From assembly GCA_050486285.1 (NCBI GenBank), contig JBJHCZ010000001.1, positions 394,615 to 458,614 of the forward strand: 64,000 nucleotides of DNA, given 5' to 3'. Positions 1-8,529 of this stretch are shown in pieces. Source of the DNA: JAITWN01 sp050486285 (GTDB lineage Bacteria > Pseudomonadota > Gammaproteobacteria > SZUA-140). Position 1 is the first letter of the stretch, and every line of letters starts with the position of its first letter. A program made the translations under genes and the position numbers. A model generated the notes under the pieces. That model did not search any database. It had not been told where the DNA came from and saw only the letters and a program-made list of their open reading frames with translations.

Positions 1-31
1 ACCCGCCGGGCCGGTTCAGCAGCCTGCTAAC
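1..31. repeat. Right end of a type B palindromic element
   Basis: The first bases of the window (acccgccgggcc, then ttca and gcctgctaa) match the right end of the elements at 57331-57434 and, in reverse complement, the left end at 63881. The rest lies outside the window. It ends 8 bases before the stop codon of the ATPase gene at 39, the same placement beside a stop codon as the other palindromes here. Confidence 0.6.
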
Positions 32-38
32 CACCGGA

Positions 39-2747
39 TCAGCGCTTCATCCTGTTGACCAGCCACTTCTCGAGTTCGAGGATCGTGAACACGGCAACGC
101 CGGTCGCGAGGATCGCGATGCCGTGGATGAAGTCGACCGGGCGCGTGTCGAAGAAGAAGTGCATGAACGGCGTATAGGTGAAGATCATCTGCAACGAGAC
201 GACCATCGCCAGCGCGATCCAGATCACCTTGGTGCCGATGATTCGCTGCCATGACAGCGAGCCGACGCCGAGGAAGCGGACGTTGAACAGGTAGAACACC
301 TCCATGACGACCAGCGCGTTGACCGCGTAGGTACGCGCCTCCTCGACGGTCGCGCCCAGGGACAGCGACCAGAAAAACATCACGAAGATCCCGCTCACGA
401 ACAGCAGCGAGACCAGGCAGATGCGCCAGACCAGGAAGGCCGACAGGATCGGCTCGCCGCGCCGGCGCGGCGGCCGCTTCATGACGTTCGGCTCGGCCGG
501 CTCGAAGGCCAGCGCCATCGCCAGCACCACCGAGCTGACCATGTTGACCCACAGGATCTGCAGCGGCGTGATCGGCAGCATGACGCCGAGCAGCACCGCG
601 GCGAGGATGCCGAGCGACTCGCCGCCGTTGATCGGCAGCAGGAACAGGATCGCCTTCCTGAGGTTGTCGTAGACGGTACGGCCTTCGCGCACGGCCTGCG
701 CGATCGACACGAAGTTGTCGTCGGCGAGCACCATCTCCGAGGCCTCCTTGGCGGCCTCGGTGCCGTTTCTGCCCATCGCGACGCCGACGTCGGCGCGTTT
801 CAGCGCCGGGGTGTCGTTGACGCCGTCGCCGGTCATCGCGACGACCATGCCGTGCGCCTGCAGGGCCTCGACCAGGCGCAGCTTGTGTTCGGGCGTCGTG
901 CGCGCGAAGACATCGACGCGCATCGCGGTGTCGGCGAAGGCGCGGTCATCGAGCGCGTCGAGTTCGCGCCCGGTCACCACCTCATGGCTGTTCGCGAGCC
1001 CGAGCTGGGCCGCGATCGCGCCGGCGGTCGCGGCATGATCGCCGGTGATCATCTTGACGCGAATGCCCGCCGACTGGCATTCGGCGATCGCCGCGATCGC
1101 CTCTTCGCGCGGCGGATCCATCAGCCCGATGAGCCCGAGCAGCACCAGCCCCGACTCGACGTCGTCGAAGGTCAGCGTCGCCTGCCCGCCGTCGGCGGGT
1201 CGCGTCGCGACCGCGAGCACGCGCTGTCCTTCGGCCGCGATTTCATCAATACGCATGCGCCAGGCCTCGGCGTCGATCGGACGGTCACCGCCCGCATGGC
1301 GTTCGATCGCGCACATCGCGATGACCTTCTCCGGCGCGCCCTTGACAAACACGTGGCCGTTACCCGCGTGGTCATGGACGAGCACGGCCATGAAACAGTG
1401 CGCGGCATCGAACGGGATGACGTCGGTGCGCGCATGGCGCTTGCGTTCCTGCGCAATTTCGAAGCCGCCCTTGACCGCGGCGACCAGCAGCGCGCCTTCC
1501 ATCGGATCGCCGTCGACGCGCCAGTCGTCTTCGCGCAGGCGCAACGAGGAATCGTTGCAGTGCAGGCCGGCGTGGAGGAATTCCGCGAGCAGGGGATGAT
1601 CGTCGGGATCGACCGCAGTGTCGTCGACCAGGAATTCGCCGTGCGGGTCGTAGCCGGTGCCGGTCGTCGTGAAGGTGCGTTCCGCGAGCGCGATACTGCG
1701 CACCGTCATTTCGTTGCGGGTCAGCGTCCCGGTCTTGTCGGAGCAGATGATGGACACCGCGCCGAGCGTCTCGACCGAGGGCAGGCGGCGGATGATGGCG
1801 TTGCGCGAGGCCATGCGCTGCACGCCGATCGCCAGCGTCACCGTCAGGATCGCCGGCAGTCCCTCCGGGATCGCGGCGACCGCGAGCGCAACGACGATCA
1901 TGAACATCTCGTCCGGCGCCATGCCGCGCACGACCCAGCCGAACAGGAACATCAGCAGCGCGGCGCCGAGGATCACGAAGGTCAGCTTGCGCGCGAATAC
2001 CGCCATCTGCGCGAGCAGCGGCGTCGTCATCTGCTCGACCTCGGTCAAAAGGCCGCTGATGCGCCCGATCTCGGTCCCCGTGCCGGTCGCGACGACGATG
2101 CCGGTACCCTGGCCGGCGGCGACCAGCGTGCCCGAGAAGGCCATCGAGCGGCGATCGCCGAGATCGGTCCGCTCGCCGACGGCCTCCGTGCCCTTGTCGA
2201 CCGGCACCGATTCGCCGGTCAGCACCGCCTCCTGGATACGCAGGCCCTTGATCTTCAGCAGGCGCAGATCGGCCGGCACCTTGTCGCCGGGTTCGAGCAG
2301 CACGAGGTCGCCGGGCACCAGTTCCTCGGCCGGCAGGGTATGACGATGACCGTCGCGCGTCACCGAGGCGTTCGGCGCGAGCATGTGACGAATTGCGTCG
2401 AGCGCCTGCTCGGCGCGGCCTTCCTGGACGAAGCCGATGATCGTGTTGACGATGACGACGGCCATGATCACCGCCGCGTCGATCCAGTGGCCGATCGCCG
2501 CGGTGATGACGGCGGCGCCGATCAGCACCTGGATCAGCAGGTTGTTGAGCTGCGCCAGCAGGCGCAGCAGCGGGCCGCGCTGCTGCGGCGGCGGCAGGCG
2601 ATTGTGACCGTATCGCGCGAGCCGGCGCGCGGCCTCGTCGGCGGTCAGCCCGTCGTGACCGCTTTCGAGCAGCGACAGCGCCTCGGCGGCGCCGAGCGAA
2701 TGCCAGGGGCGGGCAGGCGGGGCTTCCTTGTCGGTCTGTGTCTCCAT
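39..2747 (-). CDS. P-type cation-transporting ATPase, type II
   Basis: Inner-membrane pump that uses ATP to move cations. From the ATG at 2747, residues about 15-80 form the N-terminal cation-ATPase domain. TGES (177-180) is the actuator loop, PEGLP (294-298) is in the fourth membrane helix, and D337 in DKTGTLT is the phosphorylated aspartate. GDGVND and a C-terminal membrane block follow. The length of 902 residues and PEGLP place it among type II pumps, not heavy-metal (CPx) or Kdp pumps. The sixth-helix motif reads NMVSSV and lacks the aspartate of true Ca2+ pumps, so the ion is uncertain. The gene lies 8 bases downstream of maf on the same strand and may be co-transcribed with it. Confidence 0.93.
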   Translation of the reverse strand: METQTDKEAPPARPWHSLGAAEALSLLESGHDGLTADEAARRLARYGHNRLPPPQQRGPLLRLLAQLNNLLIQVLIGAAVITAAIGHWIDAAVIMAVVIVNTIIGFVQEGRAEQALDAIRHMLAPNASVTRDGHRHTLPAEELVPGDLVLLEPGDKVPADLRLLKIKGLRIQEAVLTGESVPVDKGTEAVGERTDLGDRRSMAFSGTLVAAGQGTGIVVATGTGTEIGRISGLLTEVEQMTTPLLAQMAVFARKLTFVILGAALLMFLFGWVVRGMAPDEMFMIVVALAVAAIPEGLPAILTVTLAIGVQRMASRNAIIRRLPSVETLGAVSIICSDKTGTLTRNEMTVRSIALAERTFTTTGTGYDPHGEFLVDDTAVDPDDHPLLAEFLHAGLHCNDSSLRLREDDWRVDGDPMEGALLVAAVKGGFEIAQERKRHARTDVIPFDAAHCFMAVLVHDHAGNGHVFVKGAPEKVIAMCAIERHAGGDRPIDAEAWRMRIDEIAAEGQRVLAVATRPADGGQATLTFDDVESGLVLLGLIGLMDPPREEAIAAIAECQSAGIRVKMITGDHAATAGAIAAQLGLANSHEVVTGRELDALDDRAFADTAMRVDVFARTTPEHKLRLVEALQAHGMVVAMTGDGVNDTPALKRADVGVAMGRNGTEAAKEASEMVLADDNFVSIAQAVREGRTVYDNLRKAILFLLPINGGESLGILAAVLLGVMLPITPLQILWVNMVSSVVLAMALAFEPAEPNVMKRPPRRRGEPILSAFLVWRICLVSLLFVSGIFVMFFWSLSLGATVEEARTYAVNALVVMEVFYLFNVRFLGVGSLSWQRIIGTKVIWIALAMVVSLQMIFTYTPFMHFFFDTRPVDFIHGIAILATGVAVFTILELEKWLVNRMKR

Positions 2748-2755
2748 TCTCTTGC

Positions 2756-3355
2756 CTATGCGTAGAGGTTGATTCCCTCGGCCGCGAGCATGCGGCCGAG
2801 GCGGATCAGCGGCAGGCCGATCAATGCGGTCGGATCCTCGCTGTCGATGCGCTCGAGCAGCGTGATGCCGAGCTGCTCGACCTGCAGCGCGCCGGCGCAG
2901 GCATAGGGACGCTCGACGGCGACATAGCCTTCGACGGTCGCGCGATCGAGTTCGCGGAAGGTGACCCGGGTCGTGACGATCTCCGATTGCCGGCGTCCGC
3001 TCGCGGCGTCAAGTACGCACAGCGCGGTCAGGAACGGCACCGTGCGACCGGACGAGGCCAGCAGTTGCGCGACCGCGGCCTCGTGTCCGCCGGGCTTGCC
3101 CGCGATGCGTCCGTCGAGCACGGCGACCTGGTCCGAGCCGATGATCAGGGCGCGGGGGTGGTCCGTGGCCACGCGGCGGGCCTTGTCTTCGGCGAGGCGC
3201 AGGACCATCGCCTCGGGCGGCTCGCCGGGCAGCGGGCGCTCGTCGATATCGGGCGCGGCGACCGTGAACGGGATGCCGAGCCGCTCCAGCAGCAGGCGGC
3301 GGTACGGGGAACTCGAGGCGAGGATCAGGTCAGGGGCGCGGCGTCGGACATTCAT
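2756..3355 (-). CDS. maf: Maf/YceF family nucleotide pyrophosphatase
   Basis: Cytosolic house-cleaning enzyme that hydrolyses non-canonical nucleoside triphosphates to monophosphates. The N-terminal ILASSSPYRR loop is the family signature. Further conserved blocks are DEXP-like (DIDERPLPGEPP), GSDQV and the C-terminal YACAGALQVE segment. The protein has 199 residues, the usual length. The order maf (minus) opposite yceD-rpmF (plus) is that of E. coli yceF-yceD-rpmF, which favours the YceF (7-methyl-GTP) subfamily; substrate choice is inference. The ATG at 3355 is close to a divergent promoter at 3375-3403. Confidence 0.93.
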   Translation of the reverse strand: MNVRRRAPDLILASSSPYRRLLLERLGIPFTVAAPDIDERPLPGEPPEAMVLRLAEDKARRVATDHPRALIIGSDQVAVLDGRIAGKPGGHEAAVAQLLASSGRTVPFLTALCVLDAASGRRQSEIVTTRVTFRELDRATVEGYVAVERPYACAGALQVEQLGITLLERIDSEDPTALIGLPLIRLGRMLAAEGINLYA

Positions 3356-3374
3356 TGAAATTTATCAGTAAATT

Positions 3375-3403
3375 TTGACAGTTACGGGCTCTGGCCCTAT
3401 GAT
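3375..3403 (+). promoter_or_regulatory. Near-consensus sigma70 promoter for yceD-rpmF-plsX
   Basis: TTGACA at 3375-3380 and TATGAT at 3398-3403 are separated by 17 bases. The -35 is perfect and the -10 differs from TATAAT at one position. Transcription should start near 3410, only one to three bases before the ATG of yceD at 3412, so the message would be almost leaderless. Confidence 0.75.
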
Positions 3404-3411
3404 GTGCGCCT

Positions 3412-3945
3412 ATGTCCGGCCGACTGCCGCAGAGCGTGCATCCGGGTCGCCTGGCGGAATCGGGCGCCACCCTGCGCGGCAGCATGCCACTGGTTGCGAT
3501 GTCGCGACTCAGGGAGTCTCTGCATGATACAGAAGGCGAGGTCGAAGTCGAACTGACCTTCGGTATCGATGCGCAGAAACTGCGTTTCATCCAGGGCACG
3601 CTGACGGCGACCTTGCAGCTGATCTGCCAGCGATGTCTGCAGGCGTTCGAGTATCCGATGCGTGTCGGGATCGAACTCGGACTCGCATCGTCGGAATCGG
3701 CCGCGGAGATCTTGCCCGGGCACTACGAGCCGGTGGTCGTCGAGGAAGGCAGGCTCGAACTCGGCAAACTGGTCGAGGACGAGTTGCTGCTGGCGCTGCC
3801 GACCGTGCCGATGCACGCGACCGAGGACTGCGGCTGCACGGGCGAATGGATCGAACCGCCCGCGGCTGCGCCGGACGACCGCCAGGAGAGGCGGCGGCCG
3901 TTCGCGGACCTCGGCAAGCTGCTCGGCCAGAAAGAACGGAACTGA
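3412..3945 (+). CDS. yceD: YceD family protein (DUF177)
   Basis: Protein of 177 residues of the YceD family, known from E. coli as needed for normal 23S rRNA accumulation and conserved upstream of rpmF. The opening LPQSVHPGRLAESGATLRG aligns with the E. coli YceD start. The paired cysteines in LICQRCL (about residue 67) and in the C-terminal DCGCTG suggest a metal-binding site. The promoter at 3375-3403 places the transcript start within about three bases of this ATG. Internal ATGs exist (for example 3484) but would remove the conserved N-terminus. rpmF follows after 23 bases. Confidence 0.92.
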   Translation: MSGRLPQSVHPGRLAESGATLRGSMPLVAMSRLRESLHDTEGEVEVELTFGIDAQKLRFIQGTLTATLQLICQRCLQAFEYPMRVGIELGLASSESAAEILPGHYEPVVVEEGRLELGKLVEDELLLALPTVPMHATEDCGCTGEWIEPPAAAPDDRQERRRPFADLGKLLGQKERN

Positions 3946-3968
3946 ATCAACCACGGAGTGTTTGAACC

Positions 3969-4154
3969 ATGGCTGTACAACAGAACAGGAAATCGGCCTC
4001 GAAGCGCGGCATGCGCCGCGCGCACGATCGCCTGAAGGCGCCGACGATGTCGGTCGACCCGACCAGCGGCGAGACTCACCTGCGTCATCATGTGACCCCG
4101 GGCGGCTATTTCCGCGGCCGCAAGGTCATCGATACGAAGGAAGGGGAAGTCTGA
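3969..4154 (+). CDS. rpmF: 50S ribosomal protein L32
   Basis: Component of the large ribosomal subunit, 61 residues. It opens with MAVQQNRKSASKRGMRRAHD, the L32 signature, and keeps the basic N-terminus and the central SVDPTSGETHLRHHVTPGGYF segment. The four zinc cysteines present in some L32 proteins are absent, so this is the zinc-free form. plsX starts three bases after the stop, so the ribosomal and lipid genes share a transcript. Confidence 0.97.
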   Translation: MAVQQNRKSASKRGMRRAHDRLKAPTMSVDPTSGETHLRHHVTPGGYFRGRKVIDTKEGEV

Positions 4155-4157
4155 GGC

Positions 4158-5195
4158 TTGAGCCTTTCGATCGCCCTCGACGCGATGGGCGGCGATCACG
4201 GTCCGCCGGTCACCATCCCCGCGTCGCTCGCAGCGCTGTCCCGGCATCCTGATCTCCACCTGATCCTGGTCGGCGATCAGCCCGCGCTTGAACAGGAACT
4301 TCAGCGTCACGGCGCGGGCACGAACTCGCGGCTGACGATCCGTCACACCTCGCAGAAGGTCGAGATGCACGAACTGCCGTCGCAGGCCCTGCGCGGCAAG
4401 CGTGACTCGTCCATGCGCATTGCCATCAACCTGGTCAAGGAAGGCGAGGCGGCCGCCTGCGTCAGCGCAGGCAACACCGGCGCGCTGATGGCGACCGCGC
4501 GCTATGTGCTGAAGACGCTGCCCGGGGTCGAGCGTCCGGCGATCATCGTCGCGCTGCCGACCATACGCGGCCACACCCGCATGCTCGATCTTGGCGCCAA
4601 CGTCGATTCTCACGCCGATCACCTGTTCCAGTTCGCGGTGATGGGCTCGATCCTGACCAGCGCCGTCGATAATAATCCGTCGCCGACCGTCGGCCTGCTG
4701 AACATCGGCGAGGAGGAGATCAAGGGCAACGAACGGGTCAAAGAGGCCGCGCGCCTGCTGTCGTCCTGCAACTTCATCAACTACGCGGGTTTCATCGAAG
4801 GGAACGATATCTACGAAGGCACCGTCGATGTCGTGGTCTGCGACGGCTTCGTCGGCAACGTCGCGCTGAAGACCAGCGAAGGCGTCGCCCGGATGATCGC
4901 CCATTTCATCAAGCAGGAATTCATGCGCACGACGACCTCGCGGCTGCGCGGCGCGGCGGCAAAGCCGGTGCTCGACGCCTTCCGCGACAAGATCGATCCG
5001 CGCAAATATAATGGAGCCAGCCTGGTCGGTCTGCAGGGCATCGTCATCAAGAGCCACGGCAGCGCCGACGAGACCTCGTTTGCGAACGCGATCAAGGAGG
5101 CCGTGCTCGAAGTCAGGAAGGACGTGCCGCAACGCATCGGCAGCCGCATCGAGGCGCTGCTGATGGAGCGGCCGCCGGAAAGGTCCGCACAGTGA
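4158..5195 (+). CDS. plsX: Phosphate acyltransferase PlsX
   Basis: Converts acyl-ACP to acyl-phosphate, the first committed step of phospholipid synthesis by the PlsX/PlsY route. The protein has 345 residues and begins SLSIALDAMGGDHGP, with conserved blocks SAGNTGALMA, ANVDSHADHL and CDGFVGNVALKTSEG. The start is a TTG at 4158, three bases after rpmF; no better start precedes the conserved LDAMGGD block. Its stop overlaps the GTG start of fabH by four bases (GTGA), so the two are translationally linked. Confidence 0.96.
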   Translation: MSLSIALDAMGGDHGPPVTIPASLAALSRHPDLHLILVGDQPALEQELQRHGAGTNSRLTIRHTSQKVEMHELPSQALRGKRDSSMRIAINLVKEGEAAACVSAGNTGALMATARYVLKTLPGVERPAIIVALPTIRGHTRMLDLGANVDSHADHLFQFAVMGSILTSAVDNNPSPTVGLLNIGEEEIKGNERVKEAARLLSSCNFINYAGFIEGNDIYEGTVDVVVCDGFVGNVALKTSEGVARMIAHFIKQEFMRTTTSRLRGAAAKPVLDAFRDKIDPRKYNGASLVGLQGIVIKSHGSADETSFANAIKEAVLEVRKDVPQRIGSRIEALLMERPPERSAQ

Positions 5196-6160
5196 AATAT
5201 GCCCGCATCACCGGCACCGGCGGCTATCTGCCCGCGAAGGTGCTGCACAACGCCGACCTCGAGAAGATGGTCGACACCACCGATGAGTGGATCCGGGAAC
5301 GCACCGGCATCCGCCAGCGCCATATCGCCGCCGACGGCGAGAATACCGTCGATCTCGCCGAGGCCGCGTCGCGGCGTGCGATCGAGGCCGCCGACATCGA
5401 CGGTCACGACATCGACCTGATCATCGTCGCAACGACGACGCCGGATCGCGTCTTTCCGAGCACCGCCTGTCTGCTGCAAGCGCGCCTGGGCCTGCACGGC
5501 CAGACCGCGTTCGATATCCAGGCCGTGTGCAGCGGTTTCGTCTATGCGCTCGGCGTCGCCGACAAGTTCATCCGCACCGGGGCTGCGCGCTGCGCGCTGG
5601 TCGTCGGCGCCGACACCCTGTCACGCATCATCGACTGGACCGATCGCGGCACCTGCGTGCTGTTCGGCGACGGCGCCGGCGCGGTGATCCTCGAGGCCGG
5701 CGACGAACCCGGCATCGTATCGACCCACCTGCATGCCGACGGCAGCTATCGCGACCTGCTGATGGTGCCTGCCGGCATCTCCGAAGGCTACGACAAGGTG
5801 CGGGCAGGCGAGGCCTATATCCGGATGCAGGGCAGCGAGGTGTTCAAGGTCGCGGTCAACACGCTCGAGCGCATCGTCGACGAGACGCTGGTCGCGAACA
5901 AGCTGCGCAAGAACGACATCGACTGGATCGTCCCGCACCAGGCCAACATCCGCATCATCGCCGCGACCGCGCGCAAGCTCGGACTGCCGATGGAGCGCGT
6001 CGTCGTCACCGTCGATACCCACGGCAATACCTCGGCGGCGTCGATCCCGCTGGCGCTCGATGTCGCGGTGCGCGACGGCCGCATCAAGCGCGGCGAGACC
6101 TTGCTGCTCGAGGCCTTCGGCGGCGGCTTTACCTGGGGCTCCGCCCTGATCAAATACTGA
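5192..6160 (+). CDS. fabH: 3-oxoacyl-ACP synthase III
   Basis: Condenses acetyl-CoA with malonyl-ACP to start fatty-acid synthesis. The protein has 322 residues and carries the catalytic triad of the family: cysteine in QAVCSGFVYALG, histidine in VPHQANIRI and asparagine in GNTSAASIP. The start is a GTG at 5192 overlapping the plsX stop. A 35-base perfect palindrome begins two bases after the stop and separates fabH from fabD. Confidence 0.97.
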   Translation: MKYARITGTGGYLPAKVLHNADLEKMVDTTDEWIRERTGIRQRHIAADGENTVDLAEAASRRAIEAADIDGHDIDLIIVATTTPDRVFPSTACLLQARLGLHGQTAFDIQAVCSGFVYALGVADKFIRTGAARCALVVGADTLSRIIDWTDRGTCVLFGDGAGAVILEAGDEPGIVSTHLHADGSYRDLLMVPAGISEGYDKVRAGEAYIRMQGSEVFKVAVNTLERIVDETLVANKLRKNDIDWIVPHQANIRIIAATARKLGLPMERVVVTVDTHGNTSAASIPLALDVAVRDGRIKRGETLLLEAFGGGFTWGSALIKY

Positions 6161-6161
6161 A

Positions 6162-6196
6162 CGGGGTCAGAGTAGACGCAGTCTACTCTGACCCCG
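6162..6196. repeat. Type A palindrome, short form
   Basis: A 16-base arm (cggggtcagagtagac), a 3-base loop (gca) and the exact reverse complement. The same palindrome with a different loop (atc) lies at 22849-22883. It starts one base after the fabH stop codon. No run of T follows, so a simple intrinsic terminator is unlikely inside this operon; an RNA-processing or attenuation hairpin, or a REP-like mobile unit, fits better. Confidence 0.9.
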
Positions 6197-6228
6197 ATGG
6201 GCCCGATGGGATGAAGGGACGGGATGAA

Positions 6229-7182
6229 GTGAAGCAGAAAGACCCACAACTCGCGATTGTGTTTCCGGGCCAGGGGTCGCAGGCGATCGGCATGCTGGCG
6301 GAGATGGGCGGCGCCTATCCGGTCGTCGGCGAGACCTTCGATGCCGCGTCGCAGGTACTCGGCTACGATCTCTGGCGGCTGATCCAGGACGGCCCGGAGG
6401 CGGAACTCAACCGCACCGACCGCACGCAGCCGGCGATGCTCGTCGCCGGCGTCGCGGTCTGGCGCGTCTGGCGCCAGTGCGGCGGCCCGCTGCCGGCGCT
6501 GATGGCGGGCCACAGCCTCGGCGAATACACCGCGCTCGCCTGCGGCGACGCGCTGTCGTTCGAATGCGCGGTCGAACTGGTCGCCGAACGCGGCCGCTAC
6601 ATGCAGGACGCGGTCCCCGAGGGGCAGGGCGCGATGGCGGCGATCCTCGGGCTCGAGGACGCGCAGGTCATCGCGGCCTGCGTTGAGGCCGCGCAGGGCG
6701 CGGTCGTCGCCGCGGTCAATTTCAATTCGCCGGGCCAGGTCGTCATCGCCGGCCAGAAGGCGGCGGTCGAACGCGCGGTCACGCTCGCGCGCGATGCGGG
6801 CGCCAAGCGCGCGGTGACGCTGCCGGTCAGCGTGCCGTCGCACTGCGCGCTGATGCAGCCGGCCGCCGAACGCATGCGCCGGCTGCTCGACGAGACCGCG
6901 ATCGCCGCGCCGGCGGTGCCGGTGCTGCACAATGCCGACGTCGAGGCCTTCGATGACCCCGCGCGCATCCGCGACGCGCTGGTGCGCCAGCTCTACAGCC
7001 CGGTGCGCTGGGTCGAGACGATCCGCCGGATGAAGGCCGGGGGCGTGACCCGCATCGTCGAATGCGGCCCGGGCAAGGTCCTCAGCGGCCTCGTCAAGCG
7101 CATCGACCGCGAGCTGACCGCGATGGCGGTCTACGACATCCCGTCCCTGAAGGACGCCCTCGACCACCAGAATCGGGTCTGA
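6229..7182 (+). CDS. fabD: Malonyl-CoA:ACP transacylase
   Basis: Loads malonyl groups onto acyl carrier protein. FPGQGSQ lies near the N-terminus and the nucleophile serine is in GHSLGEYTAL. The GTG at 6229 is preferred because AAGGGA (6214-6219) sits nine bases upstream and the length before FPGQG then matches E. coli FabD. An in-frame ATG at 6211 would add six residues but has no visible ribosome site. The stop codon lies inside ggtcTGAcccc at 7178-7186, a half-site of the type A palindrome. About 317 residues, normal length. Confidence 0.95.
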   Translation: MKQKDPQLAIVFPGQGSQAIGMLAEMGGAYPVVGETFDAASQVLGYDLWRLIQDGPEAELNRTDRTQPAMLVAGVAVWRVWRQCGGPLPALMAGHSLGEYTALACGDALSFECAVELVAERGRYMQDAVPEGQGAMAAILGLEDAQVIAACVEAAQGAVVAAVNFNSPGQVVIAGQKAAVERAVTLARDAGAKRAVTLPVSVPSHCALMQPAAERMRRLLDETAIAAPAVPVLHNADVEAFDDPARIRDALVRQLYSPVRWVETIRRMKAGGVTRIVECGPGKVLSGLVKRIDRELTAMAVYDIPSLKDALDHQNRV

Positions 7183-7208
7183 CCCCGACAAGCGATCAGG
7201 ACACAGAC

Positions 7209-7952
7209 ATGAGCCTCGAAAATGAAATAGCCCTGGTCACCGGCGCGACGCGCGGCATCGGCCGGGCAATCGCGGAAGAACTCGGCCGCCGCGGCGCGAC
7301 GGTCGCCGGTACGGCGACCTCGGCCGACGGCGCGGCGCGCATCGATGCGTGGATGAGGGCTGCCGGGATCAACGGCGCCGGCCTCGTGCTCGACGTCACC
7401 GACGCGGCGGCCATCGATGCGACACTGAAGTCGATCGAGCAACGCTTCGGCGCGCCCGGCATCCTCGTCAACAACGCCGGCATCACCCGTGACAACCTGC
7501 TGCTGCGAATGAAGGACGAGGAGTGGGACACGGTCATGAACACCAATCTCGGCTCGGTGTTCCGCCTGTCGCGGGCCTGCCTGCGCGGCATGATGAAGGC
7601 GCGCAAGGGCCGCATCGTCAACATCGCGTCGGTCGTCGCGCTGAGCGGCAACCCCGGCCAGGCCAACTATGCCGCGGCCAAGGCCGGCATGATCGGCTTC
7701 AGCAAGTCGCTAGCGCGCGAGGTCGCCTCGCGCGGCATCACTGTCAATGTCGTGGCGCCCGGCTTCATCGACACCGACATGACGAAGGAACTGCCGGAGT
7801 CACAGCACGAGGCCCTGTTGCAGCAGATACCGCTCGGTCGCCTCGGCCGGCCGGAAGATGTCGCGCATGCGGTCGCGTTTCTCGCGGGCCCGGAAGGGGC
7901 CTATGTCACCGGCGCGACACTGCACGTGAACGGCGGCATGTACATGCCATAA
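7209..7952 (+). CDS. fabG: 3-oxoacyl-ACP reductase
   Basis: NADPH-dependent reductase of the short-chain dehydrogenase family that performs the first reduction of the elongation cycle. The protein has 247 residues. GATRGIG is the nucleotide-binding glycine motif, NNAG is present, and the serine, YAAAK tyrosine and lysine form the catalytic set. The ATG at 7209 follows a modest ribosome site (atcagga). Two charged residues near the C-terminus (GYVTGATLHVNGGMY) match FabG rather than general dehydrogenases. Confidence 0.96.
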   Translation: MSLENEIALVTGATRGIGRAIAEELGRRGATVAGTATSADGAARIDAWMRAAGINGAGLVLDVTDAAAIDATLKSIEQRFGAPGILVNNAGITRDNLLLRMKDEEWDTVMNTNLGSVFRLSRACLRGMMKARKGRIVNIASVVALSGNPGQANYAAAKAGMIGFSKSLAREVASRGITVNVVAPGFIDTDMTKELPESQHEALLQQIPLGRLGRPEDVAHAVAFLAGPEGAYVTGATLHVNGGMYMP

Positions 7953-7957
7953 AAATG

Positions 7958-7985
7958 TTGATTTTTTCACTGATATCATTAAATT
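7958..7985 (+). promoter_or_regulatory. Possible promoter for acpP
   Basis: The 145 bases between fabG and acpP contain a markedly AT-rich patch. TTGATT (7958-7963) and TAAATT (7980-7985), 16 bases apart, each match four of six consensus positions. A separate promoter for acpP is common because this protein is needed in large amounts. Weak evidence from sequence alone. Confidence 0.35.
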
Positions 7986-8097
7986 AACACCCCGTCGCCG
8001 GACCGGTTCATTTCTCTGGTATCCTGCCATGGATTCCAATAAAATAGCCGCTTTGCGGCACCGGACCGTCATCGGTTTCTAGGGAGGAAATCTGTAA

Positions 8098-8340
8098 ATG
8101 AGCGATAGCATTGAAGTCCGCGTCAAAAAGATTGTCGTGGAACAACTGGGCGTGAAAGAAGAAGAGGTCACCCGTGAGGCCTCGTTCGTCGATGATCTTG
8201 GCGCAGACTCGCTGGACACCGTTGAGCTGGTAATGGCCCTCGAGGAGGAATTCGAGTGCGAGATCCCGGACGAAGAGGCCGAGAAGATCACGACCGTTCA
8301 GCAGGCGATCGACTACATCACGAATCACAAGCCGGGCTGA
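8098..8340 (+). CDS. acpP: Acyl carrier protein
   Basis: Small acidic carrier of growing acyl chains, 80 residues. The serine of DLGADSLDTVEL receives the phosphopantetheine group. Helix-forming acidic stretches (ALEEEFECEIPDEEAEK) are typical. A strong ribosome site, agggaggaaa, lies about ten bases upstream of the ATG, in line with high expression. Flanked by fabG and fabF as in most gammaproteobacteria. Confidence 0.98.
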   Translation: MSDSIEVRVKKIVVEQLGVKEEEVTREASFVDDLGADSLDTVELVMALEEEFECEIPDEEAEKITTVQQAIDYITNHKPG

Positions 8341-8431
8341 GTCACCGTTGAAGCCTTGCCGCGTCCCGACGCCCGCAAGTCTTCCTGTTTCCTTCCGATG
8401 TTTGTAATGCCCACCTTCTGAACGCATAATC

Positions 8432-8497
8432 AGGCCGGTATTCCGGCGCGCCCGGTACGCACGACGCGGACCCCGGGCGCAGCCGGGATACCGGCCT
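8432..8497. repeat. Long inverted repeat between acpP and fabF
   Basis: Arms of 24-25 bases (8432-8455 and 8473-8497) pair with one mismatch and one single-base bulge around a 17-base loop. The left arm begins aggccggtattccggc. Its sequence is unrelated to the other palindromes of the window. It may reduce read-through from acpP into fabF, matching the usual excess of acpP message; that role is inference. Confidence 0.75.
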
Positions 8498-8529
8498 CAT
8501 GCCACTGGATTGCAGGGACTCGATCACGC

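Noticed and set aside
852..2765. Open frame of 637 codons on the plus strand opposite the P-type ATPase
   Set aside because: Arginine- and aspartate-rich shadow of a high-GC gene; the minus strand has all ATPase motifs.
7178..7186. Full type A palindrome at the fabD-fabG junction
   Set aside because: Only a half-site (ggtctgacccc) is present, with no second arm.
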